DNA of 64,000 nt from Massilia sp. CFBP 13721. GTDB taxonomy: Bacteria > Pseudomonadota > Gammaproteobacteria > Burkholderiales > Burkholderiaceae_D. Position 1 is the stretch's first letter. Each line of letters opens with the position of its first letter. Positions 28,418 through 36,417 of this stretch are shown here, piece after piece. Made by a program: the position numbers and the translations under genes. Location of the stretch: positions 1 through 64,000 of the forward strand of contig NZ_JACYUY010000009.1 of assembly GCF_014842025.1 (NCBI RefSeq), read 5' to 3'. Under the pieces are notes generated by a model. That model did no database searches and was not told the DNA's origin. It saw only the letters and a program-made list of their open reading frames with translations.

Positions 28418-29401
28418 CTAGTGCTCGCGCACCAGCTTGAACTGCCTGGCCTGGCGGCCGTAGCCGGCCACCGCATCTTTCACATAGCGGTTGAGCGCAT
28501 CGCCGGTCAGCGAAAACGGGTACAGCCCGGCCTGGGCGCGCATTTCCGCGAAGCCGGGGCGCGACTCCATGCGCGCAAAGGCGGCGACCCAGCGCCGGTA
28601 ATCGGCCGCCGGCACGCCCGGCCCCATCCAGAGCCCGCGAATCACAGGCCAGACGACGTCGTAGCCCTGCTCGCGCGCGGTCGGGACAGCGGCCAGTTCG
28701 CCCGGCAGGCGCCGTTCGGACAGCACCGCCAGCACCCGCACCTTGCCGCGCCCGGCGTGCAGCAGGGCTTCGGAGGTGTCGCCCGAGACTGCCTGCACGT
28801 GGCCGGCCGCCATCGCGATGAACTGCTCGCCGCCGCCTTCGAGCGCCACGAAGCGCAGCTTGCGCGGGTCGATGCCGGCCAGGCGCGCCAGCAGCGCCAT
28901 CTTGATCCAGTCCTGGCTGCCGACGGTGCCGGACATACCGATCAGGACGCGGCGCGGATCGTCGCGCAACGCCTTGACCAGGTCGCCCAGCGTGCGGTAG
29001 GGGGAGTCGGCCGGCACGGCGATCATGCCGTAGTCGGCGCCAAAGGCCGCAACCCAGCGCACGTCGTCGACCTCGGCCTTGCCGAACTTGCCGAGCGCCA
29101 GGTTCAGCACCGAACCGCCGGAAAACGCCACCAGGGTGTTCGGCTCGCTGCGGCGCTGCGACACCAGCGTATGCCATGCCACCGCGCCGACGCCGCCCGG
29201 CAGGTAGCTCAGCTTCAGCTCGGGCGCGCCGGGGCTGTCGTGCAGCGCCTTTTGCGCCAGCTTGCAAGTCAGGTCCATGGCGCCGCCCGGCTTGGACGGA
29301 ATCAGGCATTCGGCCGTGCGCGGCTGGTCCGCGCCGGCTCGCGCTGGCAGCACAAGCGGCAGCGCTGCCACGGCAAGCAGGATGAGGGGAAGTCGTTTCA
29401 T
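28418..29401 (-). CDS. TctC-like tripartite tricarboxylate transporter substrate-binding protein
   Basis: A 327-residue periplasmic binding protein of the Bug/TctC family. The signal peptide is MKRLPLILLAVAALPLVLPA to about residue 24. Family motifs include ECLIPSKPGGAMDLTCKLAQ near residue 32, LPGGVGAVAW near 68 and GTVGSQDWIKMALLARLAGI near 158. The gene could start at an ATG 12 bases upstream (29413); no clear ribosome site distinguishes them. It sits 38 bases behind the porin and, with it, is divergent from a TctD/TctE-like pair. No TctA/TctB membrane partners are in the window, so it may act as a ligand sensor for the kinase rather than as a transporter part (inference). Confidence 0.88.
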   Translation of the reverse strand: MKRLPLILLAVAALPLVLPARAGADQPRTAECLIPSKPGGAMDLTCKLAQKALHDSPGAPELKLSYLPGGVGAVAWHTLVSQRRSEPNTLVAFSGGSVLNLALGKFGKAEVDDVRWVAAFGADYGMIAVPADSPYRTLGDLVKALRDDPRRVLIGMSGTVGSQDWIKMALLARLAGIDPRKLRFVALEGGGEQFIAMAAGHVQAVSGDTSEALLHAGRGKVRVLAVLSERRLPGELAAVPTAREQGYDVVWPVIRGLWMGPGVPAADYRRWVAAFARMESRPGFAEMRAQAGLYPFSLTGDALNRYVKDAVAGYGRQARQFKLVREH

Positions 29402-29439
29402 GGCGCCCATCATAGCGCCACGACGGCCCATTTGCAGCG

Positions 29440-30498
29440 TCAGAAGCGGCGCTGAATGCCCGCCGTGACGCCGCTTTGCGTGGTGCCGGTGCCCGCATCG
29501 TCGCGCGACAGGCCGACGAGCTGGCCGTCGTCCGCGCGCGCATGCGCCGCCGACAGGTAGAGGTCGGTGCGCTTGGACAGGGCCAGCATGGCGCGTACGA
29601 CCAGCATGGTCGGGTCGGCATCCTGGCCGGCCGGGCGCTCCTTTGTATTGATATGGTAGGCCGCGCCGGTAAGGGTCACGGGGCCGATCGTGCGGGTGAT
29701 CCCGCCCCAGTACGTGTCGCCGCGCAGGTCGGCGGTCGCTGCCTGGCCGGACGCCAGCTTGTAGCCGCGCATGCCGGCGCTGTAGCGCCAGGGGCCGTGC
29801 TTGTAGTCGGCGCCGAGGTGGAAAGCCGTGGTCCTGGCGCGCACGCCGCCGGCCGCGGGCGGGCTGCCGTTGACCTGTTCCCATGCCGCCATCAGGCCCA
29901 GGCCGCCGCCGAACCAGGAGCCGCCCAGCGCCAGCTTGCGCCCGTCCGCCGTGCCGCCGCCCTGCTCGCCCAGGCCGACCGTCGCGCCGTAGGTGAAACC
30001 GCCGCTCGTGCCCTTGTACTTGACGAGGTTGTCGAAGGACGTCGTCATGCCGTATTTCGACGGTCCGGTGGCGCCGCCGCTGGTGGCCCAGGAATAATGC
30101 GGGGCGAAACCCAGCGGGTCGAACTTGATTACCAGGTCATAGGTCGTGGTGAAGGAGCGGCCGATGACCAGGCGTCCGAAATCGCCTTCCAGGCCCACCC
30201 AGGCCTGGCGCTTGAACAGGGCGCCGTCGGCGGCGCCGCTATCTATCAGGATGCCGCCTTCCAGGTTGAACACCGCCTTCAGGCCGCCGCCCAGGTCTTC
30301 GCTGCCGCGCACGCCCCAGCGCGAGGTGTTCTTGCCGCCCGAGACCACGCGCACCAGGCCGCCGCCATCGGCGCCCGCATGGTTGACGGCTTCGACGCCG
30401 GCGTCGACCAGGCCATATAGTTGGACGCTGTCCTGGGCGCGCGCGCTCGTGTGGGAAAGCGCTGCCAGGGCGGCGAGCGCGAGAATCGATTGCTTCAT
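29440..30498 (-). CDS. Gram-negative porin, general diffusion type
   Basis: A 352-residue outer-membrane porin of the beta-proteobacterial Porin_4/OmpC-like family. The signal peptide is residues 1-21, ending ARA. The mature protein begins QDSVQLYGLVDAGVEAVNHA and has the usual KNTSRWGVRGSEDLGGGLKA, FKRQAWVGLEGDFGRLVIGR and a C-terminal terminal Phe (GIQRRF). The ATG at 30498 follows CGGAGACAGC, a ribosome site also used by other genes in this window. The gene precedes tctC and lies across a divergent promoter from tctD, so it likely mediates tricarboxylate entry, like OpdH in pseudomonads (inference from context). Confidence 0.92.
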   Translation of the reverse strand: MKQSILALAALAALSHTSARAQDSVQLYGLVDAGVEAVNHAGADGGGLVRVVSGGKNTSRWGVRGSEDLGGGLKAVFNLEGGILIDSGAADGALFKRQAWVGLEGDFGRLVIGRSFTTTYDLVIKFDPLGFAPHYSWATSGGATGPSKYGMTTSFDNLVKYKGTSGGFTYGATVGLGEQGGGTADGRKLALGGSWFGGGLGLMAAWEQVNGSPPAAGGVRARTTAFHLGADYKHGPWRYSAGMRGYKLASGQAATADLRGDTYWGGITRTIGPVTLTGAAYHINTKERPAGQDADPTMLVVRAMLALSKRTDLYLSAAHARADDGQLVGLSRDDAGTGTTQSGVTAGIQRRF

Positions 30499-30562
30499 GC
30501 TGTCTCCGTGCGTTGTCATTGTTATCGAACTGCTCTGTTTGCGGCGACTATATGCATGGGCA

Positions 30563-30580
30563 GCTTTCAATTCGCTTTCA
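30563..30580 (-). promoter_or_regulatory. Candidate TctD operator: TGAAAGC-N4-TGAAAGC
   Basis: On the minus strand TGAAAGC-gaat-TGAAAGC occurs, two perfect 7-base copies at 11-base spacing. The same pattern is present upstream of the CitMHS gene at 32808-32825. OmpR-family response regulators bind such 11-bp spaced direct repeats. It lies 65 bases from the porin start and 60 from the tctD start, oriented towards the porin. Confidence 0.6.
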
Positions 30581-30639
30581 GCCATGCCCGGAATCGACCA
30601 ACCTTCACGCAAGGTGGCCTTTGCGCTTACACTGGCGCG

Positions 30640-31335
30640 ATGAGAATCCTGTTAGTCGAAGACCACGTCGAACTGTCGCACTGGGTGTCGAAAGCCCTGC
30701 GCGACGCCCACCTCACCGTCGAATGCGCGGCCACCGGCGCCGACGCCGACGCCCTGCTGCACACCCAGGACTACGCCCTGGTGATCCTCGACCTGACCCT
30801 GCCCAAGATGGATGGGCTGGACGTGCTGCGGCGCCTGCGCGCCCGTGGCGGCGCGCGCGGCGGCACGCCGGTGCTGATCCTGACGGCGCGCGGCGGCCTG
30901 GAAGAGCGGGTGCAGGGACTGAACCTGGGCGCCGACGACTACCTGGCCAAGCCGTTCGAGCTGGCCGAGCTCGAGGCGCGGGTGAAAGCGCTGCTGCGCC
31001 GGCGCGGCGGCGCCAGCGAGACGCTGGTGCACCGCTGCGGCCAGCTCAGCTTCGATACCGTGTCGCGCATGTTTACCTATTGCGGCGAGCCGCTGGCGCT
31101 GACGCCGCGCGAGCACGCGGTACTCGAAGCGCTGATCGCCCGTCCGGGCCGCGCAATGTCGAAAGAAAAGCTGTTCGACGAAGTGTTCGCCCTGAACGAC
31201 GACGTCAACCTCGACGCCATCGAACTGTATATCCACCGCGTGCGCAAGAAGCTCGAACGCCGTCCCGACGGCGGCGCCGCGATCGTGACCCTGCGCGGGA
31301 TCGGTTACCTGATGCAGGAACGCCCGGCGTCCTGA
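30640..31335 (+). CDS. tctD: OmpR-family response regulator, TctD-like
   Basis: A 231-residue two-component regulator. The receiver (1-115) has the acidic pair (LVEDH), phospho-acceptor Asp51 (VILDLTLPKMDGLDVLRRL) and the conserved Lys in YLAKPFE. The winged-helix DNA-binding domain (125-225) contains LTPREHAVLEALIARPGR and YIHRVRKKLERR. The ATG at 30640 begins directly with MRILLVED, the family start. It is divergent from the porin/tctC genes and 11 bases ahead of the kinase. Neighbouring tctC, porin and CitMHS genes point to control of citrate or tricarboxylate uptake. Confidence 0.9.
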   Translation: MRILLVEDHVELSHWVSKALRDAHLTVECAATGADADALLHTQDYALVILDLTLPKMDGLDVLRRLRARGGARGGTPVLILTARGGLEERVQGLNLGADDYLAKPFELAELEARVKALLRRRGGASETLVHRCGQLSFDTVSRMFTYCGEPLALTPREHAVLEALIARPGRAMSKEKLFDEVFALNDDVNLDAIELYIHRVRKKLERRPDGGAAIVTLRGIGYLMQERPAS

Positions 31336-31346
31336 GCGCCGCCGCC

Positions 31347-32789
31347 ATGGCCCTTCCCGCTTCCCCGCCTTCAAAAGCGCCCGGCAGCCTGCGCGGCCAG
31401 CTGCTGCGCTGGCTGATCCTGCCGCTGGTCGCGCTGGTCGCGCTGAACGCCGTGTCGCTCTACCGCGATGCGCTCGAGGCCGCCGACGTGGCCTACGACC
31501 GCTCGCTGCTGGCTTCCACCCGCGCGCTGGCCGAACGGGTTTCGGTCCGCGACGGCAAGGTGGTGGCCAACGTGCCCTATGTCGCGCTCGACAGCTTCGA
31601 GACCGACACCCTCGGCCGCATCTATTACAAGGTCACCGGGCTGGAAGGCGAGACCGTCTCCGGTTACGAGGACTTGCCGCCGGTGCCGCAGAACGTGCCG
31701 CGCAGCGACCTGTATCCGGCCCTGGTGCGCTTCTACCACGCCGACTACAACGGCGAGCCGGTGCGCATCGCCGCCCTGCTGCAGCCGGTGTACGACGATT
31801 CGATGCGCGGCATCGCCCTGATCCAGGTCGGCGAAACGCTGGACGCGCGCAATGCGCTGTCGCGGCGCATCCTGGTGGGCACCCTGTTGCGCCAGGCGCT
31901 GCTGGTGCTGGCGGTGGCAAGCCTGGTGTGGTTCGCCGTGCGGCTGGTGCTGCGCCCGCTGATGCGACTGAAGAACGAGGTCGAGACGCGCGCGTTGTCG
32001 GACCTGTCGAACATCGACGAGGCGCTGGTGCACAAGGAGGTGCGCCCGCTGGTGGCGGCGATGAACGGCACCATGGCGCGCATGCAGGACCTGATCGCCA
32101 GCCAGCGCCGTTTCATCGCCGACGCCTCGCACCAGCTGCGCACGCCGCTGGCCGTGCTCAAGACCCAGGCCGAACTGGCCCTGCGCGAAAACGACGCCGC
32201 CGCGATGCGCGCCATCGTCGGCTCGATCGCCGGCACCACCGATTCCGCCATCCACCTGGCCAACCGCCTGCTGACGCTGGCGCGTATCGAACACGGCAGC
32301 GGCAGCGCCGACATGGGGCCGGTGTCGCTGGCGGCGGTGGCCAGCCAGGTCGGCCTGGAAATGGCCCTGCCGGCCGTCACGCGCGGCATCGACCTGGCGC
32401 TGGAAGCGGCCGAAGGCGAGGACGCGACCGTCAACGGCCAGGAACTGCTGCTGCACGAACTGGTAGCGAACCTGGTCGACAATGCGATCCGCTACACGCC
32501 GCCGGGCGGCAGCGTGCTGCTGTGTATAGCCCGCCATGGCGGCGGCGTCCTGCTGGAAGTGCAGGACAGCGGCCCCGGCATCGACGAAGCGGAATACGAC
32601 AAGGTCTTCATGCCCTTCTATCGCGCCCAGGCCACGCTGGACGCTAATCCCGGCGGCACCGGCCTCGGGCTGGCGATCGTGCGCGACATCGCCACCATGC
32701 ACGGGGCCACCCTGGCGCTCGCTCCCGGCGCAGCCGGCCTCGGCCTGAAGGTCAGCGTGCTGTTTCCCGCATGCGAAGCCATGCACTGA
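31347..32789 (+). CDS. tctE: Sensor histidine kinase, TctE-like
   Basis: A 480-residue membrane kinase. Two transmembrane segments flank a periplasmic sensor of the 2CSK_N type: one near residues 18-38 (LLRWLILPLVALVALNAVSL) and one near 170-195 (LVLAVASLVWFAVRLVL). The dimerisation helix carries FIADASHQLRTPL with His262 as the phosphorylation site, and the ATPase domain has NLVDNAIRYTPPGG (N box), VQDSGPGIDEAEYDKVF and GGTGLGLAIVRDI (G boxes). It is 11 bases behind the response regulator. No strong ribosome site precedes the ATG at 31347, so coupling with the regulator is likely. Probable signal: a tricarboxylate, perhaps through the TctC-like protein. Confidence 0.88.
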   Translation: MALPASPPSKAPGSLRGQLLRWLILPLVALVALNAVSLYRDALEAADVAYDRSLLASTRALAERVSVRDGKVVANVPYVALDSFETDTLGRIYYKVTGLEGETVSGYEDLPPVPQNVPRSDLYPALVRFYHADYNGEPVRIAALLQPVYDDSMRGIALIQVGETLDARNALSRRILVGTLLRQALLVLAVASLVWFAVRLVLRPLMRLKNEVETRALSDLSNIDEALVHKEVRPLVAAMNGTMARMQDLIASQRRFIADASHQLRTPLAVLKTQAELALRENDAAAMRAIVGSIAGTTDSAIHLANRLLTLARIEHGSGSADMGPVSLAAVASQVGLEMALPAVTRGIDLALEAAEGEDATVNGQELLLHELVANLVDNAIRYTPPGGSVLLCIARHGGGVLLEVQDSGPGIDEAEYDKVFMPFYRAQATLDANPGGTGLGLAIVRDIATMHGATLALAPGAAGLGLKVSVLFPACEAMH

Positions 32790-32796
32790 ATTTGAT

Positions 32797-32825
32797 TGAT
32801 AGCTGTCTGAAAGCTGATTGAAAGC
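32797..32825 (+). promoter_or_regulatory. Candidate TctD operator upstream of the CitMHS gene
   Basis: Three 7-base units at exact 11-base spacing: TGATAGC at 32797, TGAAAGC at 32808 and TGAAAGC at 32819. The last two are identical to the pair before the porin. The orientation relative to the downstream transporter is the same as at the porin site. It begins 8 bases after the kinase stop. Confidence 0.6.
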
Positions 32826-32845
32826 CAAGGGTGCCTATCCTTGGC
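32824..32845. promoter_or_regulatory. Inverted repeat GCCAAGG/CCTTGGC overlapping the operator edge
   Basis: A perfect 7-bp inverted repeat, GCCAAGG at 32824-32830 and CCTTGGC at 32839-32845, separated by 8 bases. It could be an operator or an mRNA hairpin in the transporter leader. The rest of the 32846-33149 stretch holds the small ORF described separately and otherwise nothing recognised. Confidence 0.4.
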
Positions 32846-32887
32846 ACAAAAGAGCAATCCATCACGATGACAACAATCGGAGACAGC

Positions 32888-32965
32888 ATGAACACCTACC
32901 TTCCACGCCAGCCGTCCCGGCAGCGCACTGCCCCGCAAGTACCCGCCATCCCTGGCACCACGTGA
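32888..32965 (+). CDS. Possible 25-residue leader peptide before the CitMHS gene
   Basis: The frame MNTYLPRQPSRQRTAPQVPA plus five residues ends in TGA at 32963-32965. It has a good ribosome site (GGAG, 7 bases before the ATG) in the same CGGAGACAGC context used by the porin and pectate lyase genes. The peptide is rich in Pro, Gln and Arg and has no recognised family. It lies 185 bases upstream of the transporter start and might be a regulatory upstream ORF or the remnant of a 5' end copied from another gene. Confidence 0.3.
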   Translation: MNTYLPRQPSRQRTAPQVPAIPGTT

Positions 32966-33149
32966 CGGCGCACGCCTGATCGACCCGTAAGCCGGACCGG
33001 CGCACACCGCGCCGGCCCGGCGGCGTGTCCCGGTGCCATGCCCTGTCCTGCACCACGCAGGCCCGGCTTCGCCAACCCCGACGCGCCTCCCGCAAAGAGC
33101 AACGGCGGACCTGCCTCCAAACGGGCGCCGCACTGCAAGGAGAATGATG

Positions 33150-34661
33150 ATGTTGACCGCCCTGGCCTATTCGATGGTCGTAGTGTTCATGTTCCTGATC
33201 ATGACGAAGCGCCTGCCGGCGCTGGTTGCCCTGATCGTCGTGCCGATCGCCTTCGGGCTGATCGGCGGTTTCGGCGCCGAACTCGGGCCGATGATGCTGG
33301 CCGGGATCAAGAGCCTGGCGCCGACCGGCGTCATGCTGATGTTCGCCATTTTGTACTTCGGCGTCATGATCGACGCCGGCCTGTTCGACCCGATCGTGCG
33401 CACCATCCTGAAGCTGGTCGGCGGCGACCCGATGAAGATCGTGGTCGGCACGGCGGCGCTGGCGATGTTCGTCTCGCTCGACGGCGACGGCGCCACTACC
33501 TACATGATCACGGTGGCGGCGATGCTGCCGCTGTACAAGCGCCTCGGCATGAGCCGGCTGACGCTGGCCTGCGTGATCATGCTCGCCGGGGGCGTCTTCA
33601 ACATCCTGCCCTGGGGCGGCCCGACGGCGCGTGCGGCCAGCGCCCTGGGCGTGGAAGTGAGCGACATCTTCGTGCCGATGATCCTGCCGATGGCGGTGAC
33701 CGCGGGCTGGGTGCTGTTCGTTGCCTATGTGCTGGGCATGAAAGAGCGCAAGCGCGTCGGCTTCCTCAGCGAGATCCCACAGGTGAAGGTGAAAAAGGCG
33801 GCGCAGGTCAGCGTGCTGCAGCCGGCCTACGCCGCGGTTCCGGTCGCCGGAGAGATGAACGGCACCACCGGCCAGTGGACTGCGCATGCAGGTGCCGCCG
33901 CATCGGATAGCAATGTGCACTTCATCGCTGGCACTGCCGATACCAGTATGACTGCCAGCGCCGGCGGTGGCTCCGGCGGTAGCTCCGGTAACAGCGCCGG
34001 GCCAGGCTTCGACGGTGGCGACGCTTCCATCAAGCGGCCAAAACTGATCTGGGTGAACTTCGCCCTCACCGCCGCCCTGATGGGATTATTGATCATGGGC
34101 GCCCTGCCGCTGCCGGTGCTGTTCATGATCTTCTTCGCCATCGCGATCATGATCAACTACCCCGGGCTGGAAGAGCAGAAGGAGCGCATCGCCTCGCATG
34201 CGACCAACGTCTTGCCGGTGGTGTCGCTGATCTTCGCGGCGGGTATTTTCGTCGGCATCCTGCAGGGCACCAAGATGGTCGACGCCATCGCGACCAGCGT
34301 GATCGCCGCCGTGCCGGCCTGGATGGGGCCTTACCTGGCCATCGTCACCGGTGTGCTGAGCATTCCGTTCACCTTCTTCATCTCGAACGACGCCTTTTAT
34401 TTTGGCGTCGTGCCGATCCTGGCCAAGGCCGCCGCCGTCTACGGCATCAGCGCCGCCGAGATCGGCCGCGCCTCGATCATCGGCCAGCCGGTGCACCTGC
34501 TCAGCCCCCTGGTGGCGTCGACCTACCTGCTGGTCGGGATGTCGGGCGTCGAATTCGGCGACCACCAGCGCTACACGCTGATCTGGTCGATCAGCGCGGC
34601 GCTGGTGATGCTGGTGGCGGCGGTCGTTTTCGGCGTGATTCCGTTCATGGGCAACGCATAA
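33150..34661 (+). CDS. CitMHS-family citrate transporter
   Basis: A 503-residue inner-membrane secondary transporter of the CitMHS family, which imports citrate as a metal complex with protons. Hydrophobic helices run throughout; key family motifs are FVSLDGDGATTYMITVAAML, CVIMLAGGVFNILPWGGPTA and, near the end, FISNDAFYFGVVPILAKAAA. Three in-frame ATGs (33144, 33147, 33150) follow AAGGAG at 33137-33142; the last has the best spacing. A Gly/Ser/Thr-rich linker (about residues 215-295) without hydrophobic character separates the two halves and makes the protein longer than the usual 430-450. It follows the TctDE pair and a matching operator repeat, so it is the likely main target of that system. 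Confidence 0.92.
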   Translation: MLTALAYSMVVVFMFLIMTKRLPALVALIVVPIAFGLIGGFGAELGPMMLAGIKSLAPTGVMLMFAILYFGVMIDAGLFDPIVRTILKLVGGDPMKIVVGTAALAMFVSLDGDGATTYMITVAAMLPLYKRLGMSRLTLACVIMLAGGVFNILPWGGPTARAASALGVEVSDIFVPMILPMAVTAGWVLFVAYVLGMKERKRVGFLSEIPQVKVKKAAQVSVLQPAYAAVPVAGEMNGTTGQWTAHAGAAASDSNVHFIAGTADTSMTASAGGGSGGSSGNSAGPGFDGGDASIKRPKLIWVNFALTAALMGLLIMGALPLPVLFMIFFAIAIMINYPGLEEQKERIASHATNVLPVVSLIFAAGIFVGILQGTKMVDAIATSVIAAVPAWMGPYLAIVTGVLSIPFTFFISNDAFYFGVVPILAKAAAVYGISAAEIGRASIIGQPVHLLSPLVASTYLLVGMSGVEFGDHQRYTLIWSISAALVMLVAAVVFGVIPFMGNA

Positions 34662-34673
34662 CGCTGGATGCAT

Positions 34674-34705
34674 AAAAAAAGCCCCTGGATTCCAGGGGCT
34701 TTCGT
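34674..34705. terminator. Bidirectional Rho-independent terminator
   Basis: AAAAAAAGCCCCTGG and CCAGGGGCTTT form an 8-bp GC stem with A/T flanks and a 3-base loop, centred at 34690. It lies between the convergent CitMHS and aldehyde dehydrogenase genes and can serve both. Confidence 0.88.
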
Positions 34706-34725
34706 CATTTCCGGCTGCGTAGAAC

Positions 34726-36183
34726 TCAGATGCCGACCATCGACACCGCCTTGGTGTTCAGGTAGCCTTCCATCGCCTCCGGACCGCCTTCGGTGCCGTA
34801 GCCCGAATCCTTGATGCCGCCGAACGGCAGCTCGGCGCTCGGCGTCGCCGGCTGGTTAATCCACAGCATGCCCACTTCCATGCGGTTCATCAGCATCTGC
34901 GCGTTCTTGATCGAGCGCGTGAACGCGTAGCCGGCCAGGCCGTACGGCAGGCGGTTGGCTTCCTGGATCGCGTCTTCCAGGCTGTCGAAGCCGCGGATGC
35001 CGGCGACCGGGCCGAACGGCTCGTCGTTGAAGATGCTCGCTTCCAGCGGCACGTCGGCCAGGATGGTCGGCGCGAAGAAGTTGCCGGTCTCGCCAATGCG
35101 CTTGCCGCCGGTGGCGACGATGGCGCCCCGTGCCTGCGCATCCTCGACCACCTTCGCCATGGCGCTGATACGGCGTGCGTTGGCCAGCGGCCCCAGGGTC
35201 GTGCCTTCTTCCAGGCCGTCGCCCAGCTTCAGGCGTTCGGCATGCTCGACAAAGGCGCGCGTGAATTCCTGCTTGATCGCGTTATGCACCAGGAAGCGGG
35301 TCGGCGAGATGCACACCTGGCCGGCATTGCGGAACTTGGCGGCACCGGCGGCCTTGACCGCCAGTGCCACGTCCGCGTCTTCGGCGACGATGACCGGCGC
35401 ATGGCCGCCCAGTTCCATCGTCACGCGCTTCATGTGGGCGCCGGCCAGGGCGGCCAGCTGCTTGCCTACCGGGGTCGAGCCGGTGAAGGTGACCTTGCGG
35501 ATGACCGGGTGCGGAATCAGGTAGCTGGAAATTTCGGCCGGATCGCCGAACACCAGGCCGACCACGCCGGGTGGCACGCCGGCGTCGACGAAGCACTGCA
35601 GCAGCGCCGCCGGCGAGGCCGGGGTCTCTTCCGGCGCCTTGCACAGGAACGAGCAGCCGGTTGCCAGCGCCGCGCCCAGCTTGCGCACGATCTGGTTGAT
35701 CGGGAAGTTCCAAGGCGTGAAGGCGGCGACCGGGCCGACCGGTTCCTTCAGCACCAGCTGCTGCGCGGCCGGGTTGCGCGACGGGACGATGCGGCCATAG
35801 ACGCGCATGCCTTCGGCGGCGAACCAGTCGATGATCTCGGCGCCGGCCATGGCTTCGCCCTTGGCTTCGACCAGGGGCTTGCCCTGTTCCTGGGTCAGCA
35901 GGCGGGCGATGTCGCCGGCGCGTTCGCGCAGCAGCTGCGCGGCGCGGCGCATGGTGGCGGCGCGTTCGGCCGCGGGCACGGCGCGCCATGCTTCGAAGCC
36001 CGCCTGGGCGGCGGCCAGCGCGCGGTCGAGGTCGGCGATCGAGGCGTGGGCGACGGTACCGATCGGCTGGCCGGTGGCCGGGTTCACGACCGGGATCGTC
36101 TTGCCGCCGGTGGCGTCGATCCATTCGTTGGCGATCAGGAGGCGGGTGTCTGGGTAGCTGGTGGGGGAACTGGAAGCGGTCAT
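34726..36183 (-). CDS. NAD(P)-dependent aldehyde dehydrogenase, succinate-semialdehyde type
   Basis: A 485-residue cytosolic oxidoreductase of the ALDH superfamily. The catalytic Cys291 is in [16 protein letters not shown] and the general base Glu257 in [16 protein letters not shown]. The cofactor motif [11 protein letters not shown] and the N-terminal [15 protein letters not shown] are present, and length is normal. FRNAGQVC and the [18 protein letters not shown]-terminus are typical of succinate-semialdehyde (GabD) and alpha-ketoglutarate-semialdehyde dehydrogenases; the exact substrate is not certain. The ATG at 36183 has AGGAAA upstream. It is divergent from the FAD oxidoreductase pair across a shared 234-bp region. 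Confidence 0.93.
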   Translation of the reverse strand: MTASSSPTSYPDTRLLIANEWIDATGGKTIPVVNPATGQPIGTVAHASIADLDRALAAAQAGFEAWRAVPAAERAATMRRAAQLLRERAGDIARLLTQEQGKPLVEAKGEAMAGAEIIDWFAAEGMRVYGRIVPSRNPAAQQLVLKEPVGPVAAFTPWNFPINQIVRKLGAALATGCSFLCKAPEETPASPAALLQCFVDAGVPPGVVGLVFGDPAEISSYLIPHPVIRKVTFTGSTPVGKQLAALAGAHMKRVTMELGGHAPVIVAEDADVALAVKAAGAAKFRNAGQVCISPTRFLVHNAIKQEFTRAFVEHAERLKLGDGLEEGTTLGPLANARRISAMAKVVEDAQARGAIVATGGKRIGETGNFFAPTILADVPLEASIFNDEPFGPVAGIRGFDSLEDAIQEANRLPYGLAGYAFTRSIKNAQMLMNRMEVGMLWINQPATPSAELPFGGIKDSGYGTEGGPEAMEGYLNTKAVSMVGI

Positions 36184-36295
36184 GGCGGCTGGTTTCCTGT
36201 GTTGGGTAAAGCGAGATAGTAACCTGTACACGCGCGGCGTGCAGGGAGTGGCCACGGCGACCCGGGCGCGCCGGCGTGCATGCTTGGCCCGTTCC

Positions 36296-36315
36296 TGTGA
36301 CGAAAATGCGTCACA
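36296..36315. promoter_or_regulatory. Palindromic operator candidate TGTGACG-N6-CGTCACA
   Basis: A perfect 7-bp inverted repeat with 6-base spacer lies in the shared promoter region, 113 bases before the aldehyde dehydrogenase and 103 before the first FAD oxidoreductase. Arms resemble TGTGA/TCACA half-sites of CRP/FNR-type sites but the spacing (10 between the pentamers) does not fit CRP, so a GntR- or TetR-type regulator is as likely. Confidence 0.45.
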
Positions 36316-36417
36316 TTTACAAGCGCCAACAATATGAGCTTGTTGATAAGGCGACAGGCGGTTACCTTGTTGCACCCGCACGAGGCCGTCGCCCGTCAAT
36401 GCATACCAATCGACACC

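Noticed and set aside
32840..32858. TTGGCAC followed by AGCAA resembling a sigma-54 promoter
   Set aside because: The second half does not have the required TTGC at the right spacing, and no sigma-54 activator is nearby.
36296..36315. TGTGA/TCACA palindrome as a CRP site
   Set aside because: CRP sites need 6 bases between the pentamers; here there are 10. It is kept only as an unassigned palindromic operator candidate.
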